A stretch of 64,000 nt of DNA from positions 147,177 to 211,176 of the forward strand of contig MAAF01000056.1 of assembly GCA_002163005.1 (NCBI GenBank). Reading direction: 5' to 3'. The position numbers were made by a program, and so were the translations under genes. This DNA is from Colwellia psychrerythraea. Lineage in GTDB: Bacteria > Pseudomonadota > Gammaproteobacteria > Enterobacterales > Alteromonadaceae. Positions 27,698 to 36,732 of this stretch are shown piece after piece. The notes below the pieces were generated by a model. The model ran no database searches. It worked only from the letters and a program-made list of their open reading frames with translations, and had not been told where the DNA came from. The first letter of the stretch is position 1, and each line of letters begins with the position of its first letter.

Positions 27698-28381
27698 CTA
27701 ACCTAGTAACCTAGCTTGTAACCAAGCTGAAATATCTCTTAGCTGATCTGGTAACACCGAATGATCCATTGGATAACTTTTCCAAGTCACATCATAGCCA
27801 GCTGCAGTTAATAAGCTATTTGCCATTTTACCGGCACTCATGGGTACCACATCATCTCGCTCACCATGGTTTTGTAAAATAGGAGTCGCTGCATTAGCAA
27901 TGTGACATTGCTCTGGTAATGTATCTGCTGTCGGTAAATAACAAGATAATGCCAAGATGCCCGCTAAGCTTTGCCCAAAACGTAAGCCAGTAAATAAACT
28001 CAATACGCCACCTTGGCTAAAGCCAGCTAATACGATATTTTTAGCTGCTATCCCCTGATCAATTTGTTCTTGGATTAACGCTTGTACTTGCTTTTCAGAG
28101 GCTAAAACACCTTCCATATCGGCACGATTATGCAAATCCATGCTTTTGATATCATACCAAGACCGCATAACATAACCTTGGTTAATCGTTACCGCTTGCT
28201 CTGGTGCATGAGGGAAAATAAAACGTATACCGTGATTTTCTGGTAAAGAAAATATAGGTACAACAGGTGCAAAGCCAGCACCCGAGTCTCCCAGACCATG
28301 TAACCAGATTACACAGGAAGTTGCTGGAGTTTCAGGCTCTACGGTAATTCGTTCAAGTGATTTTGCTGACATAAAATTCAA
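27698..28381 (-). CDS. Alpha/beta-hydrolase carboxylesterase (acyl-protein thioesterase-like)
   Basis: A 227-residue serine hydrolase. The oxyanion region is IWLHGLGDSGAGFAPVVP and the nucleophile elbow is AGFSQGGVLSL. The catalytic Asp is in ERDDVVP and the His in MDHSV. Size and motifs fit the carboxylesterase/phospholipase family that includes bacterial EstB and acyl-protein thioesterases. The physiological ester is unknown. MSAKSLER three codons in is an alternative start. Confidence 0.9.
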   Translation of the reverse strand: MNFMSAKSLERITVEPETPATSCVIWLHGLGDSGAGFAPVVPIFSLPENHGIRFIFPHAPEQAVTINQGYVMRSWYDIKSMDLHNRADMEGVLASEKQVQALIQEQIDQGIAAKNIVLAGFSQGGVLSLFTGLRFGQSLAGILALSCYLPTADTLPEQCHIANAATPILQNHGERDDVVPMSAGKMANSLLTAAGYDVTWKSYPMDHSVLPDQLRDISAWLQARLLG

Positions 28382-28440
28382 TGATTTATTCGTTAATAAA
28401 AAGATGCCACATCATAACAATCGTTAGTGTCTGTGGCAAA

Positions 28441-28468
28441 ACTGCATCTTGAATGGTAACGGGTATAG
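28441..28468. repeat. Single ATACCCG-family arm
   Basis: The segment ACTGCATCTTGAATGGTAAC followed by GGGTATAG matches one arm of the palindromes, without a partner arm nearby. Confidence 0.55.
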
Positions 28469-28484
28469 ACTATTCAGCTAAGGT

Positions 28485-29423
28485 TTACAGTAATTGCCCA
28501 ACATTACTTTGAAAGTAATCTAAAAATGTTCTCGTTTTACTAGCAACATGACGACTTTGGTAAAGTACACTTAAGCGTTGAGCAACACTCTCATGAGTAA
28601 GCGATAATCGTTGTAGTGATTGCGCTTGTGAATAATTCTTTAATACTCTGCTTTTTAATACACTATTTTTTAAAACATAGTCAGGTAACTTACACAAACC
28701 TAAGCCTTGCTCTGCCGCACGAAGACGCATTTCTGGACTAGAAAGTACCACTCTGCCGTTAACATTAACTTGCTCAATTTTATCACCATTACGAAAATGC
28801 CACAGCTGACCTTCCTCTTCTAAAATACAGTCATGCTGGCTAAGTTGTTCTGGTTTAATTGTTTTTTCTTGGCACAATTTATTTTCTGATTCTGACGACA
28901 TTGTCGGTGAATAATAAATAGATTGTGGAAAACTTAACAATTCTTTAGCAATCCAGTTTGTTGTTGGCAACGCTTGTTCATGCAAGACAAAACAAAGATC
29001 AAACTTGGGATCAAATTCAGGAACCGATCCTGAGTAATGCTGACAATGTAAGTGGATTTTAGGATAACGACTTAAAAAATCACCAATTAATGTACTTATA
29101 ATTTGATTAAAAAACTCTAAGGGTAATAAAATATTCAGCTTACCTTGGGGCTGATGTAATGATGAGGAAAGCTCTTCTTCTACTTTAGTTAAGGCATCTA
29201 TATGCTCTTTACTGGCACAAAAAAGTAACCGACCACTATCGGTAAGTTCTTGTTTTCGTGTGGTGCGTAAAAGCAGTTCGCAACCTAGCTTTTTCTCTAA
29301 CAGCACTAAACGTCGACTTAACTTTGACTTCGCTATACCTAACTCTTTTGCTGCTACTGTAAAAGATCCCGCTTCAACTAAGCTAACAAATAAATGCAAA
29401 TCATCTAAATTGCTCAATTTCAT
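28485..29423 (-). CDS. LysR-family transcriptional regulator
   Basis: A 312-residue regulator with an N-terminal winged helix (FTVAAKELGIAKSKLSRRLVLLEKKLG) and a C-terminal substrate-binding domain. The frame continues to 29474, but ATG 29423 (MKLSNLDDLHLFV) has AAGGA just upstream and gives the standard LysR length. It is divergent from the thioredoxin gene, a common arrangement in which the regulator controls its neighbour. The inducer is unknown. Confidence 0.92.
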   Translation of the reverse strand: MKLSNLDDLHLFVSLVEAGSFTVAAKELGIAKSKLSRRLVLLEKKLGCELLLRTTRKQELTDSGRLLFCASKEHIDALTKVEEELSSSLHQPQGKLNILLPLEFFNQIISTLIGDFLSRYPKIHLHCQHYSGSVPEFDPKFDLCFVLHEQALPTTNWIAKELLSFPQSIYYSPTMSSESENKLCQEKTIKPEQLSQHDCILEEEGQLWHFRNGDKIEQVNVNGRVVLSSPEMRLRAAEQGLGLCKLPDYVLKNSVLKSRVLKNYSQAQSLQRLSLTHESVAQRLSVLYQSRHVASKTRTFLDYFQSNVGQLL

Positions 29424-29555
29424 ACTTCCTTTCAATTGTTTCATTTTTAGAACAATGAATCCTATTAAACACATCTAATAAAGTAATTACAACTTCAGTA
29501 CACTGCATTTACTGATTAACCGCTGACGTTTACCTAGAACATAAACCTAGATCAC

Positions 29556-29583
29556 GAGCATTAAATAGTTATGCATTTAACTC
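29556..29583. promoter_or_regulatory. Candidate LysR operator between lysR-type and thioredoxin genes
   Basis: An imperfect dyad (GAGCATTAAAT, eight bases, ATTTAACTC) lies in the divergent intergenic region about 45-70 bases before the thioredoxin ATG. It fits the T-N11-A layout only loosely. Confidence 0.25.
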
Positions 29584-29626
29584 AGATTAAAAACATCACA
29601 ACACAAGCAATATAATGGAGTACATC

Positions 29627-29956
29627 ATGAGCACAGAAACATTGATAAAAGTTGAAGAGATTTTAGCAGAGCAATTTTCACAAGAAGTAGAACAAGCCAC
29701 AGGCAAGGTATTAATAGATTTTTATGCACCTTGGTGCGCGCCATGTAAAATGCTAGCCCCAGTAGTTGAACAAATAGCACAAGCACATGAAGATATTAAA
29801 GTTATAAAAATCAACGCAGATAACAGTCAGGAGTTAATGGCTAAGTTTGGTATACGAGGTATTCCAACATTACTATTAATGAACAAAGGAGAGTTAGTCG
29901 CTACACAAGTAGGAGCCGCTTCTGTCAGCCAAGTGACAAAGTTCGTTCAACAGTAA
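29627..29956 (+). CDS. Thioredoxin
   Basis: A 109-residue thioredoxin-fold protein with active site WCAPC in IDFYAPWCAPCKMLAP and the cis-proline region GIRGIPTLLLMNKGE. The Ala between the cysteine pair differs from the usual WCGPC and may shift the redox potential. The frame begins at 29615, but GGAG seven bases before ATG 29627 supports the shorter form. It is divergent from a LysR gene, is followed by its own terminator and is probably an accessory thioredoxin rather than the main TrxA. Confidence 0.93.
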   Translation: MSTETLIKVEEILAEQFSQEVEQATGKVLIDFYAPWCAPCKMLAPVVEQIAQAHEDIKVIKINADNSQELMAKFGIRGIPTLLLMNKGELVATQVGAASVSQVTKFVQQ

Positions 29957-29964
29957 TGCAGCTT

Positions 29965-29996
29965 AGGCTATCAACATCTGATAGCCTGAATATTTT
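29965..29996 (+). terminator. Terminator after the thioredoxin gene
   Basis: A perfect 9-bp stem AGGCTATCA/TGATAGCCT with a 5-base loop is followed by a T-rich stretch. Confidence 0.85.
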
Positions 29997-30117
29997 TGTT
30001 ACCTGCACAATATTATTGACCATACCTTGATCTATTTCGGGCATCACCACAGACTATTCATTACAATCATTCTTACAATGATGTCGTAATTATCTTAGAT
30101 GTATACAAGGCACGCAA

Positions 30118-31323
30118 ATGATGCAAATCACCGACTTAAAAACAGAACAAAAGATTCCACCACTATTACGCTTGGGTTTTAGACCCTTTTTTCTAAGCGG
30201 AGCATTATTTAGTGTTTTCGCCATTACGCTTTGGCTATTAATGTATAAAGGGACAATTAACTTATCACCTTTAGGTGGCGGTTATTGGTGGCATATTCAT
30301 GAAATGATTTTTGGTTTTGGCGGCGCCATTATTGCAGGCTTTTTATTAACTGCCGTACAAAATTGGACAGGCGTTAGAGGTGCTCAAGGCAATACACTAC
30401 TCGCTTTGTTCTTGCTCTGGTTAGCGGGTCGCACTTTTCTAGTCGTGCCGGACTTACTCGGTTCAACACTAAGCAGTTTAATTGACCTACTTTTTCTACC
30501 AACGGTTGCTTATGTCTTAGCCAAACCAATTATTGCCATGAAGCAATACCGTAATTTGTTCTTCGTACCATTGCTCGCTTTATTCACAATCGCTAATTTA
30601 GAGATGCACTTAGCAATACATTACCCGACAACCTTCAACAGTGTTTATTCTGGTTATGCCGGTGTTATGTTAGTGACCTTTTTAATGTCAGTTATGGCTG
30701 GTCGTGTTGCGCCTATGTTTACAGCCAATGGCACAAAAACCCCAAAAGCAGCACCACTACCTTGGTTAGATAAAGCGGCCAATGGTAGTTTAGCTATTGC
30801 TATGTTCAGTCTATTGCTACAGCCGATAGTTGGCTTTTCGGCGATATTCTTTGGCGTATTACTTATCGTTGCTAGTATATTTCAAACAATGCGTTGGGTG
30901 AGATGGCGTCCATGGATCACCTTACACGTGCCTCTATTATGGTCTCTTCACGGGGCGATGAAGTTTATCTGTTTTGGTTTATTCGTGCTTGGTGCAAGTT
31001 ATTTAATACCCGAAGTGCCGAGTAATCATGTTTGGCACTTACTGACAGTTGGCGGTATCGGTGGATTAATTTTAGCCATGATATCACGCGTTTCTTTAGG
31101 TCATACTGGTCGCCCATTAACGCCACCAAAATCTATGACTATTGCCTTTGTATTAATAAATTTAGCAGCATTGGTTCGTGCTTTTGGTCCTTGGGCTGTT
31201 CCTGAAAAAACATTGTTATTTATTGATATCAGTGGCGGCTTTTGGGTTATCGCATTTGTTATCTTTATTGCGGGTTACGGCCCTATGTTAATAAACGCAA
31301 GAAAAGATGGTCGACCTGGATAG
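30118..31323 (+). CDS. nnrS: NnrS family haem/copper membrane protein
   Basis: A 401-residue protein with about twelve membrane spans and the NnrS hallmark near the N-terminus (LLRLGFRPFFLSGALFS, then WWHIHEMIFGFGGAIIAGFL). Later regions hold conserved His/Arg (GRVAPMFTANGTKTP, SRVSLGHTGRPL). NnrS proteins bind haem and copper and protect against nitrosative stress. Two adjacent ATGs occur (30118 and 30121). No denitrification gene is next to it. The upstream region has a weak AGATGTAT half-site reminiscent of NsrR, but this is not convincing. Confidence 0.93.
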   Translation: MMQITDLKTEQKIPPLLRLGFRPFFLSGALFSVFAITLWLLMYKGTINLSPLGGGYWWHIHEMIFGFGGAIIAGFLLTAVQNWTGVRGAQGNTLLALFLLWLAGRTFLVVPDLLGSTLSSLIDLLFLPTVAYVLAKPIIAMKQYRNLFFVPLLALFTIANLEMHLAIHYPTTFNSVYSGYAGVMLVTFLMSVMAGRVAPMFTANGTKTPKAAPLPWLDKAANGSLAIAMFSLLLQPIVGFSAIFFGVLLIVASIFQTMRWVRWRPWITLHVPLLWSLHGAMKFICFGLFVLGASYLIPEVPSNHVWHLLTVGGIGGLILAMISRVSLGHTGRPLTPPKSMTIAFVLINLAALVRAFGPWAVPEKTLLFIDISGGFWVIAFVIFIAGYGPMLINARKDGRPG

Positions 31324-31366
31324 AGTATCTTAAACTAGACCTTCGTTGTCGTACGAATTTAGATAA

Positions 31367-31406
31367 AAAGCTAGGTAGTTCCATACGAACTCCCTAGCTT
31401 TTTTTT
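31367..31406 (+). terminator. Terminator after nnrS
   Basis: The stem AAAGCTAGG/CCTAGCTTT, extended inward by AGTTC/GAACT, is followed by a run of T. Confidence 0.85.
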
Positions 31407-31457
31407 GAGTCTCAAAACAAGTGACAAAGCAATTAATTACACATAAGAGTCAAAACT

Positions 31458-32411
31458 ATGCGCGCAGTTTTTTTAGATAAACAAACCTTCAGTTCTGCCA
31501 TTGATTTTTCTGCCATTGAGCAGCAAGTTACCCAGTTAGTTTGTTATGCCAATACGTCGCCGACTGAGGTAATAGCGCGCTGCCTAGATGCAGATATTAT
31601 TATTACCAATAAAGTCCAGTTAACAGCAGAAATATTATCTGCCTTACCAAATGTAAATCTTATCTGTATCAGTGCAACGGGTTATAACAATGTAGATATT
31701 GAAGCTGCGAGTCATTTAAATATTGCCGTAACGAATGTTAGTGGTTATGCCGGACAGTCTGTCGCACAGTATGTTTTTGCCCAGTTACTCGAGTATTATC
31801 AACAAACAAGTCACCATAATCGCAATACAGAACAGGGGTTATGGTCAACTAACGATACTTTTTGCTATCACGGTAATAGCATCAGCGAATTAGCAGGAAA
31901 AACGCTCGGTATTATTGGTTATGGAAGTTTAGGTAAAGCAGTTGCTGACATTGCACAGGCTTTCAATATGAAAGTGCTCATTAGTGAACGCCCTCAAGCC
32001 AGCACTATTCGTGAAGAGCGAGTTTCCTTTGAGCAGGTCATAGAACAAGCAGATATTATCAGTTTACATTGCCCACAAACACCTGAAACTCAAAACTTTA
32101 TTAATGACAATGTATTATCTCGCATGAAAAATACCGCCGTATTAGTCAATACCGCTCGAGGCGCATTAATTGATGAGTCAGCGTTATTGAACGCTTTAAA
32201 AACAAAGGAAATTGCCTATGCGATTTTAGATGTATTAACACAAGAGCCGCCTTCTGCTGATCACATATTACTTAATAACAAGTTAAGCAACTTAAAAATA
32301 ACTGCGCATATCGCTTGGGCTAGTCGTGAAGCTCAGCAGCGTTTGATTGAACTACTCAGTCAAAATATTTTAGCCTTTGCCCAAGGCGAACGATTGAATC
32401 GCTTAGACTAA
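31458..32411 (+). CDS. D-2-hydroxyacid dehydrogenase, glycerate/hydroxypyruvate type
   Basis: An NAD(P)-dependent reductase of 2-oxoacids, 317 residues. It has the Rossmann motif GIIGYGSLGKAVAD, the catalytic Arg region NTARGALIDE and the catalytic His in KITAHIAWAS. The sequence is closest in style to glycerate dehydrogenase/hydroxypyruvate reductase (HprA), but the exact substrate is not certain. It starts about 50 bases after the nnrS terminator and is followed by a GNAT gene after 72 bases. Confidence 0.88.
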   Translation: MRAVFLDKQTFSSAIDFSAIEQQVTQLVCYANTSPTEVIARCLDADIIITNKVQLTAEILSALPNVNLICISATGYNNVDIEAASHLNIAVTNVSGYAGQSVAQYVFAQLLEYYQQTSHHNRNTEQGLWSTNDTFCYHGNSISELAGKTLGIIGYGSLGKAVADIAQAFNMKVLISERPQASTIREERVSFEQVIEQADIISLHCPQTPETQNFINDNVLSRMKNTAVLVNTARGALIDESALLNALKTKEIAYAILDVLTQEPPSADHILLNNKLSNLKITAHIAWASREAQQRLIELLSQNILAFAQGERLNRLD

Positions 32412-32483
32412 ATTTCACTGCAAGTTGCTTACAGTTTTGTTATCTTAACGTTGAGATAATCCATTAGATGCGTTACGAAAGTC

Positions 32484-33062
32484 ATGACATTAAAAACAGA
32501 CACGATTAAATATTTCCCGCTAACCTCTGAATACTTTTCACAAGTTATTTCTCTGGCCAATTCGGTTCATGGCGATGGTTATTTGGATAATGAGAAAATT
32601 GTTGAGTGGACCAATAAAGGCATAGCTAATATGATTAATTGTAGCTTTGTTGCGTTGCTCGATGACCAAGTTGTCGGCTTTCGTAGTACTTATTCAGCCA
32701 ACCAATGGCAAATTGATCAATGGTGCAGCCCAGACTTATGGCAAGTAGATAGCCAAAAATGCTGTTACTTCAAGTGTAATACCGTTGATGAAAAATACCG
32801 AGGCTTAGGCATTGGCAAACAGCTATTACAACTTGCCATCAAAGCTGCACAGCAACAAGGCGCTCAAGCGGGTATAAGCCATTTATGGAAACAAAGCCCG
32901 AATAATAGTGCAGTAGGATATTTCAGTAAATGTGGCGGAAAATTAATAAAGTCACACCCTGACAAATGGAATGAAGAGAGTAAGCAAGGCTATAACTGTA
33001 TTTTATGTGGTCATGACTGTCACTGTGAGGCGGCTGAGATGATTATTCATTTTGATAGTTGA
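32484..33062 (+). CDS. GNAT N-acetyltransferase with Cys/His-rich tail
   Basis: The 192-residue protein has a GNAT fold with the acetyl-CoA-binding motif RGLGIGKQLL. It ends in an unusual Cys/His-rich tail (NCILCGHDCHCEAA) that could bind zinc or another metal. A further CC pair occurs in QKCCYFKC. The substrate is unknown. It may share a transcript with the dehydrogenase upstream. Confidence 0.85.
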   Translation: MTLKTDTIKYFPLTSEYFSQVISLANSVHGDGYLDNEKIVEWTNKGIANMINCSFVALLDDQVVGFRSTYSANQWQIDQWCSPDLWQVDSQKCCYFKCNTVDEKYRGLGIGKQLLQLAIKAAQQQGAQAGISHLWKQSPNNSAVGYFSKCGGKLIKSHPDKWNEESKQGYNCILCGHDCHCEAAEMIIHFDS

Positions 33063-33107
33063 TATTTTAACTGCGGTTTCACTTATGATTAAATGCTATC
33101 CGCTTCA

Positions 33108-33389
33108 CTATTGAGCCGCCTTTATATGCTTAAAGATATCTTCATTAAATAGCGCTAAACCTTTTCGAGTAAGAATAAAAGATGATGCGTTACCTACATT
33201 ATGAGCAATAAAGTCTTTATGACGTAAAAAAGCGAGCGTACCTATATGCGCAGCATGTTTATCGGTTTCAGTATCTGAGCCTGGAAACACATCGTTAAAA
33301 CCAATTTCTGTTGGCGTAAGAAAATGCTGCGCCAATAGTTTTAGTATTACCACTGACGACTCATCAAATTGTGAAAAATTGACACTCAT
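33108..33389 (-). CDS. Conserved-looking small protein, possible winged helix
   Basis: I do not recognise this 93-residue cytoplasmic protein. ATG 33389 (MSVNFSQFDES) has GGGAA a few bases upstream and is preferred over the ATG at 33401. The pattern of helices followed by SSFILTRKGLALFNE resembles a winged-helix wing, so a DNA-binding role is possible but unproven. It is a single gene upstream of nothing obvious. Confidence 0.65.
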   Translation of the reverse strand: MSVNFSQFDESSVVILKLLAQHFLTPTEIGFNDVFPGSDTETDKHAAHIGTLAFLRHKDFIAHNVGNASSFILTRKGLALFNEDIFKHIKAAQ

Positions 33390-33507
33390 TATATTTCCCA
33401 CACACTGTAAACATCGATCTCGTTAAAATATAGCAAAATAAAATCAATCATAAAACTATCAAAAGACGAGGTAACTAAGCTATTTATCTGCTTATATTAT
33501 GTCGTCA

Positions 33508-34203
33508 TTACTTATTTTTGCTGCAAACCTCTGTAGGTAATTGCCAATCGATCTGATTAATATTGTGTTTAGCTAACCAAGAATTGGCTTGGGAGAAATG
33601 CTGACAACCAAAAAACCCCCGGTAAGCAGACAGTGGTGATGGATGTGGACCCGCTAAAACGAGATGTTTTTCTCTGTTAATATTTTTACCCTTTTTATGA
33701 GCATGTGCTCCCCATAAAATAAAAACACAGCCATCATTATGCGCATTTAATTCGTTAATAGCCTGTTCAGTGAAGGTTTCCCAACCCAATTTCGCATGGG
33801 AATGCGCATTTGCTTGCTGCACAGTTAATACCGTATTTAGCAGCAATACCCCCTGCTCTGCCCAATATGTCAAACAGCCGTGCTTTGGTGTTTCAAAGCC
33901 CTCAACATCGGTCGCCAGCTCTTTATAAATATTGACAAGTGATGGCGGTACTTTGATGCCCTCCTGCACTGAAAAAGCTAAACCATGTGCTTGATCTTTT
34001 CCGTGATAAGGATCCTGCCCAAGGATGACAACTTTTATCTCGGCTAAATCAACGTGATTAAAGGCATTAAACACATCATCTTCTGCTGGATAAATTGAAA
34101 TGTCCGATGCTCTTTGTTTTGCGACTTCTTTGACTAAGTTTTTAAAGTAGCTTTGCTTAGCTTCACGAGCAATTAACTGCTGCCATTGGGGTTTTATCAT
34201 CAT
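33508..34203 (-). CDS. ung: Uracil-DNA glycosylase
   Basis: Removes uracil from DNA and so starts base-excision repair. The catalytic Asp is in GQDPYHGKDQAHGLAFSV, and the His in HPSPLSAYRGFFGCQHFSQAN. The 231-residue length is normal. A second ATG follows immediately at 34200. It is separated from thrC by a terminator. Confidence 0.98.
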   Translation of the reverse strand: MMIKPQWQQLIAREAKQSYFKNLVKEVAKQRASDISIYPAEDDVFNAFNHVDLAEIKVVILGQDPYHGKDQAHGLAFSVQEGIKVPPSLVNIYKELATDVEGFETPKHGCLTYWAEQGVLLLNTVLTVQQANAHSHAKLGWETFTEQAINELNAHNDGCVFILWGAHAHKKGKNINREKHLVLAGPHPSPLSAYRGFFGCQHFSQANSWLAKHNINQIDWQLPTEVCSKNK

Positions 34204-34260
34204 GCTGCCTTTACGTTATACCGGTATGTTATCTCGGTAACTAATCCTGATACTAATAGT

Positions 34261-34291
34261 AAAAAAGCCATCACCAAAGGTGATAGCTTTT
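34261..34291 (-). terminator. Terminator of the threonine operon
   Basis: The stem AAAAGC.ATCACC/GGTGAT.GCTTTT with one mismatch and a 3-base loop is followed on the minus strand by six T. It lies about 90 bases after the thrC stop. Confidence 0.85.
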
Positions 34292-34380
34292 ATATTTTAC
34301 GTTATATCTTAACTTAAGTAATGTAGTTAACCATTCTTAAGTCAGTAATACTCTAGTGACAGAGTGTTTATCGAGGTAGC

Positions 34381-35709
34381 TTAACTTAAAAGGTAACTAC
34401 GTAAATCACTGAAGTTTGCTGCAAGATCTTTCGACAAGATAGGCTCGCCAGCACAATCGGCCAGCTCTTTTGGTAAACCTAACGGTTGACCAAGAATACT
34501 CTCAACAACTTCTTTAAATTTAGCTGGGTGAGCAGTACCTAAAAAGACACCAAACTCGCCTTCAACGGCACTATATTGTAGCGCTTTATATGCAACAGCA
34601 GCATGTGGTTCACTAATGTAACCTAACTTACTAAGCTGTATAACCGTTGATTGGGTTTGTTCTTCATCAATAGATACTGAGCTGACACAACCTTGCTCAA
34701 CAATACCACTCTTAAGCATATGCTCAACGCGTGGCCAGTTATTAGGGTTACTCACATCCATTGCATTTGAAATAGTGGCTACCGTTTCATTCGGAGTCCA
34801 TTCACCTGTTTCTAAGTAACGTGGCACAGTATCATTGGCGTTAGTTGCGGCAATAAAACGTTTAATTGGCAAGCCCATCGCTTTGGCAAATAAGCCAGCG
34901 GTTAGGTTACCAAAGTTACCACTTGGAATAGAGAAAACAATGCTACTTAAGTCACTTTTTGCTCGTGACAATTGCGCTACGGCTTCAAAGTAATAACATA
35001 CTTGTGCCAATAATCGACTGATGTTTATAGAGTTTGCTGAGTTCAAACCTATAGTATTTGCTAATTCTTTATCATCAAAAGACTGCTTTACTAATGTTTG
35101 GCAATCATCAAAGTCACCATCAACTGCTAATGTTTCAATATTCCCACCTAGCGTGGTAAACATTTTTTCTTGAAGCAAGCTGATTTTTCCTTTCGGATAC
35201 ATGATAACAACACGAATGTTATCAATACCGTGGAAAGCATGAGCAACTGCTGCACCGGTATCACCTGACGTAGCAGTTAAAATAGTTAAAGGTTTAGTTT
35301 TACCACTTGCTTTAGCATCCTTAGCAACAAATACTTGTAAACATTTGGCCATAAAGCGAGCACCAAAGTCTTTAAAAGCTAATGTTGGTCCGTGGAATAA
35401 CTCTAAAATGGCACGTTCTGGGCTAATCGGCTGTAATAAAGCAGGGAAATTAAATGCATCAGTAACGATGTCAGTTAATTCACTTTTCGTTAAATCACCT
35501 TCAACAAATGGCTGTAATATTTTAACGCTACGTTCTACCAAAGGCAGTGCTAGCAGCTCTTCGATATTATCAAGTTTTGGCATGTTGGTAGGGAAAAATA
35601 ACCCCTGATTTTTACCTAAACCTTGCTTGACTGCTTGAGCGAAAGTTACCTGCTCGTCATTTTCTTTTAAATTATAATATTTCACTGTCTTTCCTAATAA
35701 TCTGTTCAC
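34381..35709 (-). CDS. thrC: Threonine synthase
   Basis: Converts O-phosphohomoserine to threonine with PLP. The PLP lysine is in LAFKDFGARFMAKC, and ATSGDTGAAVAHAF binds the cofactor phosphate. The 442-residue protein starts ATGAATAGATTA at the 5' end (MNRLLGKTVKYYNLKEN); MKYYNL-type starts are usual, so the true start may lie further in. It is the last gene of thrA-thrB-thrC, 22 bases after a possible thrB end region. Confidence 0.96.
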   Translation of the reverse strand: MNRLLGKTVKYYNLKENDEQVTFAQAVKQGLGKNQGLFFPTNMPKLDNIEELLALPLVERSVKILQPFVEGDLTKSELTDIVTDAFNFPALLQPISPERAILELFHGPTLAFKDFGARFMAKCLQVFVAKDAKASGKTKPLTILTATSGDTGAAVAHAFHGIDNIRVVIMYPKGKISLLQEKMFTTLGGNIETLAVDGDFDDCQTLVKQSFDDKELANTIGLNSANSINISRLLAQVCYYFEAVAQLSRAKSDLSSIVFSIPSGNFGNLTAGLFAKAMGLPIKRFIAATNANDTVPRYLETGEWTPNETVATISNAMDVSNPNNWPRVEHMLKSGIVEQGCVSSVSIDEEQTQSTVIQLSKLGYISEPHAAVAYKALQYSAVEGEFGVFLGTAHPAKFKEVVESILGQPLGLPKELADCAGEPILSKDLAANFSDLRSYLLS

Positions 35710-35757
35710 TAATATTGTTTAGCCATCGTGCTTATATATCGTCAAAACACATTGCTA

Positions 35758-36732
35758 TTAAATTTCTGTTGCGCCAACCTCGTCGACTTTACACACATGG
35801 ACAAAACCTAATGCGGTTTGTAAATAATTATCTTGTAACCATAGGGCAAATTGCTCTGCTTTCTTCTGGTTATCACACACACAAAAAAGTGTAGGTCCTG
35901 AACCTGAAATTCCAACAGCTAAGGCGCCTTGTTCGCTCAAATAGTCTCGAGAGGCTTTATATTTTGGCAACAAATCAGTGCGATACGGTTCAGCAACAAC
36001 ATCGGTTAGTACTGAGAATGCTTGGTTTTTATCTTGACGGTGACAGGCATCGACAAATGTTGCTAAGTTTTGACCATAGCTGATAACGTCACTGCGACTA
36101 TAAGTAGTAGGTAAAACGTCTCTTGCCGCTTTTGTTGATACCTCGATGCCAGGATATGCCATCACATAATAGCAATCATCGAAACTTGGTAAAATGCGCG
36201 AGATCACATTTTCATCCGGAACCATTAATTGCAAACCACCTAAATAACATGGCGCAACATTATCATAATGTAAGCTACCACTAATTTGTGCTTCCATTTG
36301 GCCTGTCATTTTTAAAACAACATTTTCAGCAAAACTAAAGTTATGGTACTTGGCATAAAAGGCATTCAAGGCGGCTAGCGCTGCTACAACAGAACAGGCA
36401 CTTGACCCCAAACCACTGCCAACAGGCATTTTTTTGTCTAAAGTAATTGCAACAAAAACAGGCGTTTGTTTAACACTGATTAATTGCTCATTAAACAATA
36501 ATAGGCAAGACCAAACAATATTATCTTCTTTGTTACTTGGTAATTTATCAGCAAAGTTACCAATAACTGTCAGACTATTTTCATTGCTGGTTGTTGCATT
36601 TACAGTGACAACATCACCTAATAAAGTTCCATCTACCGGCTTTACTGCGAGCCCCAAAACATCAAAGCCGACACTAACATTACCTATAGAGGCCGGTGCA
36701 AAGACCGAAACACTTTCGTTACTAACTGACAT
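35758..36732 (-). CDS. thrB: Homoserine kinase
   Basis: A GHMP-family kinase that phosphorylates homoserine. It has the N-terminal APASIGNVSVGFDVLG motif, the ATP loop PVGSGLGSSACSVVAALAA and the C-terminal GISGSGPTLFC. ATG 36732 shares one base with the thrA stop (TAATG), so translation is coupled. The longer frame to 36750 lies inside thrA and is unlikely. Predicted length 324 residues. Confidence 0.96.
   Translation of the reverse strand: MSVSNESVSVFAPASIGNVSVGFDVLGLAVKPVDGTLLGDVVTVNATTSNENSLTVIGNFADKLPSNKEDNIVWSCLLLFNEQLISVKQTPVFVAITLDKKMPVGSGLGSSACSVVAALAALNAFYAKYHNFSFAENVVLKMTGQMEAQISGSLHYDNVAPCYLGGLQLMVPDENVISRILPSFDDCYYVMAYPGIEVSTKAARDVLPTTYSRSDVISYGQNLATFVDACHRQDKNQAFSVLTDVVAEPYRTDLLPKYKASRDYLSEQGALAVGISGSGPTLFCVCDNQKKAEQFALWLQDNYLQTALGFVHVCKVDEVGATEI

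Noticed and set aside
30090-30110. NsrR-type site upstream of nnrS
   Set aside because: Only one half resembles AAGATGYATTT (8 of 11 bases) and the second half is absent. Not enough to call.
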